A stretch of DNA of 43,542 bases, taken from Streptomyces huiliensis (GTDB lineage: Bacteria; Actinomycetota; Actinomycetes; Streptomycetales; Streptomycetaceae). Location of the stretch: contig NZ_JAIQLH010000110.1 in the NCBI RefSeq assembly GCF_020037025.1, positions 1 to 43,542 on the forward strand. The letters run 5' to 3'. Below, in pieces: positions 28,074 through 35,829 of this stretch. Every line of letters starts with the position of its first letter. Positions within the stretch are counted from its first letter, which is position 1. The notes beneath the pieces are model-generated. The model searched no databases and had not been told where the DNA came from. It saw nothing but the letters and a program-made list of their open reading frames with translations. The position numbers were made by a program, and so were the translations under genes.

Positions 28074-30422
28074 TCAGGCCCTCGCCTGCCGCGGCTCCTC
28101 GCCGTCGGCGCGGAGGCAGGCGATGCCGTAGTCGCCCGTCTCCTCGTCCACCGTGACGCCGTGCGTCTCGCTGCGGAAGCCGGGGAAGGCGCGGTCGAAG
28201 GACTCCAGGGCGCGCAGGTAGCGCAGCAGGGGACCGTCGGCGGCGCCGGCCGACTCGCCGGGCATCAGGACGGGGATGCCGGGCGGGGTGACGGTGACCA
28301 TGGCGGCCGCGACGCGGCCGGCGGCGTCGGCCAGCCGCACCCGTTCCGTGCCGCCGCGGATCAGCCGCTGGTAGCACCACTGCGGGGGCGCGACGGGCTC
28401 GGGGAGTTCGCGGAAGGCCGTGTCCAGCAGGGTGACGAGGTCGGTGTCGCGCAGGTGCCGGTGCATGGACCGGCACAGCTCGGTCAGGGTGGTGCCGGCG
28501 TAGCGGCGCGGGTGGCGGTCTACGACGCCGGGGAGGACGCGGTCGAGGGGCGCGTCGGCGTCGTACAGCGCCTTGAAGTCCATCAGGGCGTCGAGGAGCG
28601 TGCCCCACTTGCCCTTGGTGATGCCCATGGAGAAGAGGACGAGGGTGGTGTAGCTGTCGGTCTTCTCGACGACGATGCCCCGGGTGGCGAGGTAGGCGGT
28701 GAGGACGCGGGCGGGGATGCCGGTGTCGGACCAGCGGCCGGCGGCGTCGACACCGGGGCAGGTCAGGGTCACCTTGACGGGGTCGAGGAGGCAGTGGCCC
28801 GCGGTGAGGCCGGGGAAGCCGTGCCAGTCGGCGTCGGGTTCCAGTTCCCAGCAGGCGGGTTCGGTGCGCAGCAGGTCGGGCGGGGCGTCGGCGAAGTCGT
28901 GGCGCGCGCCGGTACTCGGGTCGGTGACGGTGTCGGGCTGCCAGACGCCGAAGAACCAGTCGGGCCGGTCGCCGGCGGCCGTGATGCGGCGTCCGGTGCG
29001 GACGACGGCCTGCCGGAAGCGGACGGCCTCGGTGATGCCCTCGTCGAGCAGCCAGCGGCCCTGGGGGCCGTCCATCATCCCGGCGGCGACGTCGAGCGAG
29101 GCGAGGGCGGGGTAGAGCGGCGAGGTGGTGCCGTGCATCATGAACGCCTCGTTGAACAGCTCGTGGTCCACGGGGGCGCGGGGCGCGTCCCGGACGTGGA
29201 CCATCGCGCTCTGTGAGAGTGCTGCCAGCAGTTTGTGCGTGGACTGGGTGGAGAAGACGGTGGGGCGGTCGGGGCCGGGGAAGGTGCCGGGGCCGACGGA
29301 CATGCCGTAACGGCCGGCGTAGAGCGGGTGGAAGCGGGCGTAGGCGAACCAGGCCTCGTCGAAGTGGAGCCGCGGGGTGCTGGGCGCGAGCTGCCGGGCG
29401 ACCCCGACGGCGTCGTAACACAGACCGTCGTACGTCGAGTTGGTGATGACGGCGTACTCGGGGCGGGAGCTCGTGGCACCGGCGGTCAGCGGGTTGCGGG
29501 CGACGCGCTCGGCCACGGCGTCGGCGGCGGTCTCGGCCGGGGGTACGGGCCCGGCGAGTCCGTAGCCGTTGCGGGTGGGGACGAGGTAGACGGGCCGGGC
29601 GCCGGAGAGGACGAGCCCGTGCAGGACGGACTTGTGGCAGTTGCGGTCGACGAGGGCGATCTCGTCGCGGGAGACGCAGAAGTGGCCGACCATGCGGTCG
29701 GCCGTGGAGTTGCCGTGGAGGACGAAGTAGGTGCGGTCCGCGCCGAAGATGCGGGCGGCGTTGCGCTCGGCGTCGCCGATGGGGCCCGTGTGCTCGTAGA
29801 GGGAGCCGAGTTCCTCGACGGAGAGGGAGAGGTCGCTGCGGAGCAGCCGTTCCCCGTAGTGGTCGAAGAAGGCGCGTCCGACCGGTGACTTGAGGAAGGC
29901 GACGCCACCGGCGTGCGCCGGGGTGTGCCAGGAGTACTCGTGCGCGTCGTCGAAGCGGCGCAGCGCCTTGAAGAAGGGCGGGAGGACCGCCTCCCGGTAG
30001 GCGCGGGCCGCGCCGGAGATCCGGCCGGCGATGAATCCGGGGGTGTCTTCCAACGGCCAGACGTAGCCGACGACGCTCTCGGCGACCCACAGCGGCAGCC
30101 GGTCGAGGTCCTCGTCGGCCTCGTCCGCCATGACGAGGAAGACGGGCAGGTCCTTGAAGCGCCGGGCGGCGCTGCGGAGGACCGCCGCGCCGCCCGGTTC
30201 GTCGCCGGCGCCCGTGCCGCCGGGCAGGTCCCAGGAGACGACGGCGGCGGTGAGGCCCGCCTCGGTGCGCAAGACGGCGCGGGCGTCGGCCTCGGCGCCG
30301 GCCCAGCGCACCTCCAGCCCCTCGGCTTCCAGGGCGGCGCGGATCCTGCGGAGCTGCTCGCCCTGCGCCCCCTGGCCCCGCGGGTCCTGGTCGAGCGCGA
30401 ACAGCACGGTGCCGGCGGCCAT
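28074..30422 (-). CDS. PLP-dependent Orn/Lys/Arg decarboxylase (782 aa)
   Basis: A fold-type-I decarboxylase of the bacterial ornithine/lysine/arginine group. ATG 30422 has AAGGGGG upstream. Residues 1-130 are the CheY-like wing domain (VLFALDQDPRG..., VVSWDLPGG). The core has HTPAHAGG (167-173), VLHGNSTADR (234-243), the PLP-pyridine Asp in LHFDEAWFAYARFHPLYAGR (D355) and the Schiff-base Lys397 in STQSTHKLLAALSQ. The C-terminal domain ends with VTPPGIPVLMPGE, a family hallmark. Length fits AdiA/SpeF/CadA. It lies 92 bp upstream of the NRPS on the same strand and may be co-transcribed. It could provide a diamine (putrescine, cadaverine) or agmatine as a building block or releasing nucleophile, or be unrelated. 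The substrate cannot be assigned. Confidence 0.92.
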   Translation of the reverse strand: MAAGTVLFALDQDPRGQGAQGEQLRRIRAALEAEGLEVRWAGAEADARAVLRTEAGLTAAVVSWDLPGGTGAGDEPGGAAVLRSAARRFKDLPVFLVMADEADEDLDRLPLWVAESVVGYVWPLEDTPGFIAGRISGAARAYREAVLPPFFKALRRFDDAHEYSWHTPAHAGGVAFLKSPVGRAFFDHYGERLLRSDLSLSVEELGSLYEHTGPIGDAERNAARIFGADRTYFVLHGNSTADRMVGHFCVSRDEIALVDRNCHKSVLHGLVLSGARPVYLVPTRNGYGLAGPVPPAETAADAVAERVARNPLTAGATSSRPEYAVITNSTYDGLCYDAVGVARQLAPSTPRLHFDEAWFAYARFHPLYAGRYGMSVGPGTFPGPDRPTVFSTQSTHKLLAALSQSAMVHVRDAPRAPVDHELFNEAFMMHGTTSPLYPALASLDVAAGMMDGPQGRWLLDEGITEAVRFRQAVVRTGRRITAAGDRPDWFFGVWQPDTVTDPSTGARHDFADAPPDLLRTEPACWELEPDADWHGFPGLTAGHCLLDPVKVTLTCPGVDAAGRWSDTGIPARVLTAYLATRGIVVEKTDSYTTLVLFSMGITKGKWGTLLDALMDFKALYDADAPLDRVLPGVVDRHPRRYAGTTLTELCRSMHRHLRDTDLVTLLDTAFRELPEPVAPPQWCYQRLIRGGTERVRLADAAGRVAAAMVTVTPPGIPVLMPGESAGAADGPLLRYLRALESFDRAFPGFRSETHGVTVDEETGDYGIACLRADGEEPRQARA

Positions 30423-30596
30423 CTCGTCCCCCTTGCGGCGCGGTCGCCCGGATCCCGATCGGATCATCGGGTCGCCCTCCGGCCAGTGTGGCGCGCGGGG
30501 CGGCGCGCGCACGGGCCCGGCGCGTTCAAACCACCCGTCGGTGGGGAGTGGTGGCGATCCCGGCCGCGCCGTGCGCACGGCCGGGCGCCGGGCGCG

Positions 30597-30935
30597 TCAG
30601 CGGGCGCGGGAGGCCGCGTCGAGGACGAGGCGGACGACGGCCTCGGGCTCGCGCAGGGTGGGCACGTGGTCGCTGCCGGGCAACCGGACGAGGCGGCAGC
30701 CGGGGATGCGCCGGGCCATCTCCTCGTTGCACCGGACGAGTTCGGGTACGTCCCGTTCGCCGAGGGCCAGGACGCAGGGCACGTCGAGCTCACCGAGCCG
30801 GTCGAACGCGGGGGCGTCCGGCACCTCGTGGCCGTCGGTGGTGAACCAGGCCGGGATCGCCGCCCGCAGTTGGGCGACGGCCTCGGCGTCGGGCACGATG
30901 ACACGGCCGGGAGAGCACTGAGCCTGCGGATCCAT
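30597..30935 (-). pseudogene. Alpha/beta hydrolase, C-terminal fragment (112 aa)
   Basis: The frame encodes only the last third of an alpha/beta hydrolase: VPCVLALGERDVPELVRCNE contains the strand-7 Asp and LPGSDHVPTLREPEAVVRLV carries the catalytic His with the usual E-x-P-E ending. The nucleophile elbow (GxSxG) and oxyanion region are missing, and nothing matching is found upstream in any frame. ATG 30935 has no ribosome-binding site. Most likely a decayed remnant beside the NRPS locus; a non-catalytic small protein cannot be excluded. Confidence 0.65.
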
Positions 30936-31548
30936 GGAGCCGGCGGTCACCCGCCGTCGAACCTCCGGCCTCTGGTATGGACCTGAATCAAGCCGCACGT
31001 CTGCTTTTCAACCGGATGGGCCGCTTCTGGTGGTCTGACCAGGGCAGGCGGGCGTCCGGCGCCGCGTCCACTTTCGGGCCGGCCGGTCTCCACACAACTC
31101 CGCGGCGGGTCACGGGGATCGGCGGGCCGCGCCGCGACCAAGATCGTCAGCGCCTTTGCGTGGCGTTCCGCATACACGGAAAAGCGCTGACCATCGCGCG
31201 ATATTCACTTTCTCATTTCTTCCGCCGACGGCCGCCCGACGGAAGGTCGCCGAGGAGATCCGGCCGAGGCCATATGGGTGGCGTAAGTGCTGGCCGATAA
31301 GGGGCGTTCATGTTTGCGCTCCTGCACCCCGGAGGCAATAGTCGTGCGAAAGGGACTGTGCCGACGGTGCTCTGGCAAAACGGACCACTGCGAAGCTGTT
31401 CTCGAACACGCCTCGGAGTCCGTGGCCAAGCGGGGGAAGGACGGAGCTCCCACCGGAATCGGCGGAAGTGAATTCTCCAGTTCCACATCCGGACATCACT
31501 CATACCGGGAGGCCGCACGCCTTCCCGGATTTTCAACGGGGGAAGGCC
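30936..31548. other. Divergent intergenic region, partly AT-rich, upstream of the carrier operon
   Basis: 613 bp without a supportable gene. The part from about 31150 to 31530 is markedly richer in A+T than the rest of the window, as expected for a regulatory region. A GGAGG (31331-31335) correctly precedes a GTG at 31344, but that frame runs straight through the following gene in a non-conserved reading. I assume this holds the promoter of the 31549-38304 operon; I cannot place it. Confidence 0.45.
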
Positions 31549-32739
31549 ATGCGTCAATTCGACGTCACGCTCGACCATGCGTTAGACGACTCGCTCCTCA
31601 CCGAAGTGGCCTACTGGATCAACTTCGCCAGCCAGCAGGTGGTGAAGTTCCACATCGATCCCATCGGGCGGGCGGCCATCCGCGTCTGGGCCACGGACGA
31701 CGCCGACCCCGACGAGATCAGCCGCAAGATCCGCACGACCGTCGCCTGGTCCGTCGCCGAGCAGCAGGGCCACGACGGCGGGGACGACTCCCCCCGCTCG
31801 GTCCGCTTCGGCCCGTCCCGCGGACCCGCGGGGCTGACCCCGGACGACGCCGTCACGGCGGGCGCCCTCACCCCGCTCGGCATAGCGGACGTGGTCATCG
31901 GCGAACCGCTGGTGACGCTCATCCGCGGCCTCGACGAGACCTTCCGCGAGCTGGCCGCCGGATTCGGCGCGCGCGAGGCAGCGTACTCGACCCTGCTGCC
32001 CGCCCAGTACCTCGAACGCCTGCGGTACTTCGACGCGTTCCCGCAGAACGTCCTCTTCCCGGTGCACCTCGACACCGACATCGACACCGCGCAGCGGTAC
32101 GTCAACCAGACCCTGGACAACCAGGGGCAGCCGCCCCGCGACGACTTCGACGGCTTCGCACCGCGCGACCAGGTGCTGGCGCCCGCGGCCTGCTTCCACG
32201 TGTACCAGGGGCTGGAAGGCCGGCACCTGACCGAGAACACCGCGATCACCACCCTCGGCAGGTGCTACCGGTACGAGAGCCGCAACGCGGTCCTGATCGA
32301 ACGGCTCTGGGACTTCTCCATGCGGGAGGTCGTCTTCGTCGGCTCGCCGGACTACGTGCGGTCCTGCCGGGACGAGAGCCGGCGGCGCGTGCTGGAGCTG
32401 GTCGAGCGGTGGCAGCTGGGCGGGACCATCGTCCCGGGCCACGACCCCTTCTTCCTCCGCGGCGACCGGCCCGACGCGGTGGTCGACGCGCAGCCCAAGT
32501 TCGAGCTGCGGCTCGATCTCCCCTACAAGGACGGCGACTTCGCCTGCGCCTCCTTCAACGTCCACGGCACGTTCTTCGGCAGCGCGGGCGAGATCGTCGA
32601 CTCCTCCGGCGAGATCGCGTGGACCGGCTGCACCGCCTTCGGGCTGGAGCGGTGGGCGTGGGCGATCCTCGCCCAGCACGGCCTGGACCCGGAGGGCTGG
32701 CCCGCGGACCTGCGCCGCCTGCACAAGCAGGCGGCGTGA
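31549..32739 (+). CDS. Class II aminoacyl-tRNA-synthetase-like ligase, probable amino acid:[carrier protein] ligase (396 aa)
   Basis: A class II (Ser/Gly/His/Pro/Thr-type) synthetase core without a tRNA-binding arm. Motif 2 is GRCYRYES (R241/E243 bind ATP), followed by DFSMREVVFVG; motif 3 is TAFGLERWAWAI (G365-L-E-R368). Cys215, Glu260 and Cys361 sit at spacings (45, 101) matching the zinc Cys-Glu-Cys triad of methanogen-type SerRS and of bradyrhizobial amino acid:carrier-protein ligases, as I recall them (C131/E176/C279). The first 100 residues are family-specific. In those ligases an amino acid is adenylated and moved to a carrier phosphopantetheine. Here the next gene, 10 bp away, is a CitD-type carrier, so this enzyme probably loads it, replacing CitC. 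ATG 31549 has GGGGAAGG upstream. The amino acid is unknown. Confidence 0.85.
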   Translation: MRQFDVTLDHALDDSLLTEVAYWINFASQQVVKFHIDPIGRAAIRVWATDDADPDEISRKIRTTVAWSVAEQQGHDGGDDSPRSVRFGPSRGPAGLTPDDAVTAGALTPLGIADVVIGEPLVTLIRGLDETFRELAAGFGAREAAYSTLLPAQYLERLRYFDAFPQNVLFPVHLDTDIDTAQRYVNQTLDNQGQPPRDDFDGFAPRDQVLAPAACFHVYQGLEGRHLTENTAITTLGRCYRYESRNAVLIERLWDFSMREVVFVGSPDYVRSCRDESRRRVLELVERWQLGGTIVPGHDPFFLRGDRPDAVVDAQPKFELRLDLPYKDGDFACASFNVHGTFFGSAGEIVDSSGEIAWTGCTAFGLERWAWAILAQHGLDPEGWPADLRRLHKQAA

Positions 32740-32749
32740 GGTGACGGAC

Positions 32750-33058
32750 ATGACCACCGCACACCACGTCACGGCCGGCACGCGCCAGTCCGGTGACGTA
32801 CTCGTGGCCCTGCGCGCGCACCCCCGCCTGGTGCTGCGGGTGCACAGCCCGGTCGCCGACCTCGTCGGAGACCGGCTGCGCACCCTCGGTCTTGAGGCGC
32901 TGGAGGCGGCCGGCATCGCCGCCGCCAGCGTCGAGATCCACGACAACGCCGCCTCCGAGTGGATCGTCCGCGCCCGGCTGCGCACGGCCGTCCGCCGCTG
33001 GCACGCGGCCACCGGTACGGCGGAGGCCGCCGTCCCCGCGAAGGAGGAGAAGCCGTGA
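32750..33058 (+). CDS. citD: CitD-like acyl carrier protein (citrate lyase gamma-type), 102 aa
   Basis: A carrier protein of the citrate lyase gamma family. With ATG 32750 (GAGGTG six bases upstream), the sequence MTTAHHVTAGTRQSGDVLVA puts the prosthetic-group serine at residue 14, as in enteric CitD (AGT-x-x-S-S/G-D). LRVHSPVADLVGDRLRTLGLEALEAAGI and ASVEIHDNAASEWIVRARLRTAVRRW match the rest of the fold, except that the usual DKGAL-D/E becomes DNAASE. The group attached is 2'-(5''-phosphoribosyl)-3'-dephospho-CoA, supplied by the citX and citG homologues in the same operon. It overlaps the next gene by 4 bp. It is not an ordinary ACP: the DSL phosphopantetheine motif is absent. Confidence 0.87.
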   Translation: MTTAHHVTAGTRQSGDVLVALRAHPRLVLRVHSPVADLVGDRLRTLGLEALEAAGIAAASVEIHDNAASEWIVRARLRTAVRRWHAATGTAEAAVPAKEEKP

Positions 33059-33759
33059 GCGCCGTCTCCCTCTACGTCTCGGCCGGACGCCCCGGCTACG
33101 TCGAACACGCCCTGACCGTCACCGGAGTCGACGCCATCGTCCTCGACCTGGAGGACTCGGTGCAGGACGCCGACAAGGACGCCGCCCGCGACCTGGCGGC
33201 CGAGCTGCTGCGGTTCTACGACGGCCTGCCGCCCCGGCTCCTGGTGCGGGTCAACGCCCCCGGCGGCGAGCACCTCGACGCCGACCTCGAAGCGCTCGTC
33301 CCCCTGGGACTGAACAGGTTCCGGCTGCCCCAGGTCCGCACCCGCGAGGACCTGGACCGGGCACTCGCCCGGGTCGAAGCCCTCGCGGAGGGAACGGGCA
33401 ACGCGCCGCCCCGGGTCGAGCTGATGATCGAGACGGTCGCCGCCCTGCACGGCCTGGAGGAGATCGTCGCGGACCGGCCCGAGATCACCGCGCTCACCTT
33501 CGGCGGCGAGGACTACCTCAGGGACAGCCGTGCCGCCGGCGCCTCGGACGACCTGTGGGAGGCGAAGCGCGCCCTCGTGGAGAAGGCGGCCGCGGTCGGC
33601 CTGCCCGCGTACGACACCGTCTACTCGAACCTGCACGACCGCGACGCGGTCTGGCAGGACGCCCACCGGGCCGCGCGCCTGGGCTTCGCCGGCAAGAGCA
33701 TCATCCACCCCGCCCAGTCGCCGGTGACCCGCGATGCGTTCGCTGCCGCCCAAGGGTGA
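33055..33759 (+). CDS. citE: CitE-like lyase/aldolase (HpcH/HpaI superfamily), 234 aa
   Basis: A TIM-barrel enzyme related to the citrate lyase beta subunit, which cleaves or forms a C-C bond between an acyl thioester and a 2-oxoacid. GTG 33055 overlaps the citD stop (GTGA) with AAGGAGGAG upstream. Motifs: VLDLEDSV (29-36, Mg2+ ligands), RVNAP (65-69), ELMIETVAAL (122-131), FGGEDYLRD (149-157) and GKSIIHPAQ (213-221). It is about 50 residues shorter than enteric CitE, losing the C-terminal lid, like stand-alone CitE-like proteins. In this operon its thioester substrate is presumably carried by the CitD-like protein. No CitF (acyl transferase subunit) is present, so classical citrate lyase activity is unlikely. 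Confidence 0.87.
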   Translation: MSAVSLYVSAGRPGYVEHALTVTGVDAIVLDLEDSVQDADKDAARDLAAELLRFYDGLPPRLLVRVNAPGGEHLDADLEALVPLGLNRFRLPQVRTREDLDRALARVEALAEGTGNAPPRVELMIETVAALHGLEEIVADRPEITALTFGGEDYLRDSRAAGASDDLWEAKRALVEKAAAVGLPAYDTVYSNLHDRDAVWQDAHRAARLGFAGKSIIHPAQSPVTRDAFAAAQG

Positions 33760-34375
33760 GTCATGGCCTGCCCCGGCAGCGGGGCAGGCCGCCTTGGAGA
33801 CCGTGCTGGCCTGGCGGGAGCTGCTCGACGCGCGGGCCCTGGCCCTGCACCGGCCGGACTGCACCACGGTCATGGTCTCGCCGCGCTCGCCGGCGGGCAC
33901 CTTCCCGCCGGCGGCGGCCCGGCGGCTGCACGACGCCGCGCTGTCCCGGCTGCTGCCCGCCCTGGGCGGGCAGGTCGCGCGTGCGACGTACCCGGCGCCG
34001 ACCGGTCCGGTCACCCTCCTGGTGATCGCCGCCGGGGCGCGCCGGGTGAAGCTGGGCTGCCTGGAGACGGAGGAGCGGGACGCGGTCGGCGAACTCACCG
34101 ACGCGGACGTGGTGCTGCCCGCCCCGCTGGGCCGCGGCGACCTGGGCCGGCCGCCCCGCCCGTGCCTGGTGTGCGGTGAACCGGCCAAGCGGTGCATCGT
34201 GCTGCGGCGCCACCCCCGGGAGCTCGTCGTCCTCGCCGCCCGCCGCCTGTACGCCCGCGCCTTCCACGACCCGTCCGGCCTCGCACCGCCCGCCGATGCC
34301 CGCCACCCGCACCCGCACCCCCACCCCCACCCGACGCCGCCCCACCACCGCGATCCGCACAGGAGCTTCGCATGA
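33734..34375 (+). CDS. citX: CitX-like apo-carrier phosphoribosyl-dephospho-CoA transferase, 213 aa
   Basis: CitX transfers the phosphoribosyl-dephospho-CoA arm to the CitD serine. Evidence: size, position, an N-terminal LETVLAWRELLDARALAL helix as in CitX, and the closing RPCLVCGEPAKRCIVLRRH block (142-160), equivalent to R-x-CLLC...C of enteric CitX. The HPLGRLWDxDV motif is poorly kept, so the enzyme is divergent. ATG 33734 lies inside the citE end (26-bp overlap). The C-terminus carries five His-Pro repeats (191-200) and more His, absent from CitX and possibly metal-binding or unstructured. Its ATGA overlaps the next start. Identity rests partly on the operon partner citG. Confidence 0.75.
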   Translation: MRSLPPKGESWPAPAAGQAALETVLAWRELLDARALALHRPDCTTVMVSPRSPAGTFPPAAARRLHDAALSRLLPALGGQVARATYPAPTGPVTLLVIAAGARRVKLGCLETEERDAVGELTDADVVLPAPLGRGDLGRPPRPCLVCGEPAKRCIVLRRHPRELVVLAARRLYARAFHDPSGLAPPADARHPHPHPHPHPTPPHHRDPHRSFA

Positions 34376-35829
34376 CCGAGACCCCGTCCTCCCCGGCCGC
34401 GACAGGCGGCGACGCGGCAGCCGGCCTCCGGGAGGCCGTGGACCTCCTCCGCCAAGGCCACGTCGTCGTCGCCCCGAGCGACACCCACTACACGATGGTC
34501 GCCGACCCGGCGAACCCGGAGGCCACGGCGCGTATCTACGCGGCCAAGGAGCGCGACGCCGACTTCCCGCTGACCGTGTTCCTGGACTCCCCCGAGCTCC
34601 TGGACACCGTCGCCGTCGTGACCGACGAGGTGCGCGCCCTGGCCCGCGCCCTCTGGCCCGGCTACCTCACCCTGATCCTCCCCAAGCGTGCGGAGGCGGT
34701 GGGCGCGCACGTGACCGCCGGTCTGCCCACCGTCGCCGTCGCCTGCCACCGCGACCCCGTCCTGCGGGCGCTCCTCACCGGGCTCGGCGGGTACGCGGCC
34801 TGCACCTCGGCCAACCGCAGCGGGCAGGGCGGCGACCTGGTGACGCTCAAGGACGCCCGGGAGCAGGTCGGGGGCCGCGTCGCGGCCGTGCTCGACGGCG
34901 GCGAACCGAGCGACGCCGGCCAGGGGAACACCATCGTCGACCTGACCGGTGAGCGGCCCGTGCTGGTCCGGCACGGCGAGGTGCCCCTGGCCGACATCGC
35001 CGCCCTGATCCCCGGGATCGAGGACCGGGCCGCCCACTACAAGGAGGACCTCAAGCGGCGGCAGCGGTCGCTGGCGACCTGGCGCCCCACCCTGGAGGGG
35101 AAGACCGTCCTGGTGACCGGCGGCGCCCGGGGCCGGGGCTCCGAGCTCGCCCGCGTCCTCGCGCTGGCCGGGGCCCGGGTCCACATCGCCGACCGGGACC
35201 CCGGCGGCGCCGCCCTCGCCGAGGAGCTGACGGGCCAGGGGCTGACCGCCCGCTTCCACGTCCTGGACGTCACCGACGCCCCCGCCTGGGAGGCCGTCGT
35301 CCGGGAAGCGGCGGCCGAGACGGGCCGGCTCGACGTGCTGATCAACAACGCCGGCTACTTCGAGGCGGAGAACCTGCGGGACCTGACGGAGGAGAGCTGG
35401 TCCCTCGCCCTGCGGGTCAACACCGGCGGCGCGCTCAACGGCATCCGGGCGGCCGCGTCCGTGATGGGCCCCGGCGGTTCCATCGTCAACGTCTCCTCCG
35501 CCTTCGGCATCTCCGCCAGCGACCTGGTGGGGGTGGCCTACCAGACGAGCAAGGGCGCGCTGCTGCCGCTCACCCGCGCGGCGGCCGTGCGCCTGGCCGG
35601 CGACGGCATCCGGGTCAACGCCGTGTGCCCCGGCCTGATCCGCACCCCGATGACCGAGTCGCTGTTCACGGACCCGGCCACCCGTGACCGCGTCCGGGGC
35701 GAGGTGCCGCTGGGCCGCGAGGTCAGCATCTGGGACATCGTGGACGCCGCCCTGTTCCTCGCCTCGCCGGTGAGCGACTACATCACCGGCGTCGCCATGC
35801 CGGTGGACGGGGGGCTCTGCGCATGCTGA
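34372..35829 (+). CDS. YrdC/Sua5-SDR fusion protein (485 aa)
   Basis: Residues about 15-215 are a YrdC/Sua5/YciO domain: VAPSDTHYTMVADP (33-46), PGYLTLILP (96-104), CTSANRSG (144-151). Such domains make acyl-adenylates of carbamoylated substrates (threonylcarbamoyl-AMP in Sua5, carbamoyl-AMP in HypF). After a charged linker, residues 240-485 are a classical short-chain dehydrogenase: TGGARGRG (249-256), Asp274 after strand 2 (NAD preference), NNAG (325-328), Ser375/376, Tyr390 and Lys394 (YQTSK), VNAVCPG. AGGAG precedes ATG 34372, which overlaps citX. I do not recognise this fusion. It would couple activation or N-carbamoylation of an amino acid to a redox step, plausibly on the carrier-bound intermediate. 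Both active sites look intact. Confidence 0.88.
   Translation: MTETPSSPAATGGDAAAGLREAVDLLRQGHVVVAPSDTHYTMVADPANPEATARIYAAKERDADFPLTVFLDSPELLDTVAVVTDEVRALARALWPGYLTLILPKRAEAVGAHVTAGLPTVAVACHRDPVLRALLTGLGGYAACTSANRSGQGGDLVTLKDAREQVGGRVAAVLDGGEPSDAGQGNTIVDLTGERPVLVRHGEVPLADIAALIPGIEDRAAHYKEDLKRRQRSLATWRPTLEGKTVLVTGGARGRGSELARVLALAGARVHIADRDPGGAALAEELTGQGLTARFHVLDVTDAPAWEAVVREAAAETGRLDVLINNAGYFEAENLRDLTEESWSLALRVNTGGALNGIRAAASVMGPGGSIVNVSSAFGISASDLVGVAYQTSKGALLPLTRAAAVRLAGDGIRVNAVCPGLIRTPMTESLFTDPATRDRVRGEVPLGREVSIWDIVDAALFLASPVSDYITGVAMPVDGGLCAC

Noticed and set aside
28074..30090. Possible upstream extension of the NRPS frame through the decarboxylase gene
   Set aside because: The NRPS frame stays open into 28074-30090, but that part is the out-of-frame shadow of the PLP decarboxylase; the first NRPS-like sequence begins at about 27963-27981.
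31344..31548. Regulatory leader peptide before the carrier operon
   Set aside because: A GTG with a good GGAGG exists at 31344, but its frame does not stop before 32744, and the alternative GTG frame in the same stretch (37 codons) lacks a good ribosome-binding site.
32750..33058. Malonate decarboxylase carrier (MdcC)
   Set aside because: MdcC uses the same prosthetic group, but no MdcA/D/E/H homologues are nearby and the AGT-x-x-SGD motif at Ser14 fits CitD better.
34304..34333. CACCCN tandem as a CRISPR-like or minisatellite repeat
   Set aside because: It is a coding His-Pro repeat inside the citX homologue, only about 30 bp long with no spacers.
31582..35259. Very long open frame on the minus strand opposite the carrier operon
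   Set aside because: It is the shadow of the high-GC plus-strand genes: the translated product is low-complexity (Val/Gly/Arg/Asp) with no domain, while the plus strand gives clear family motifs.
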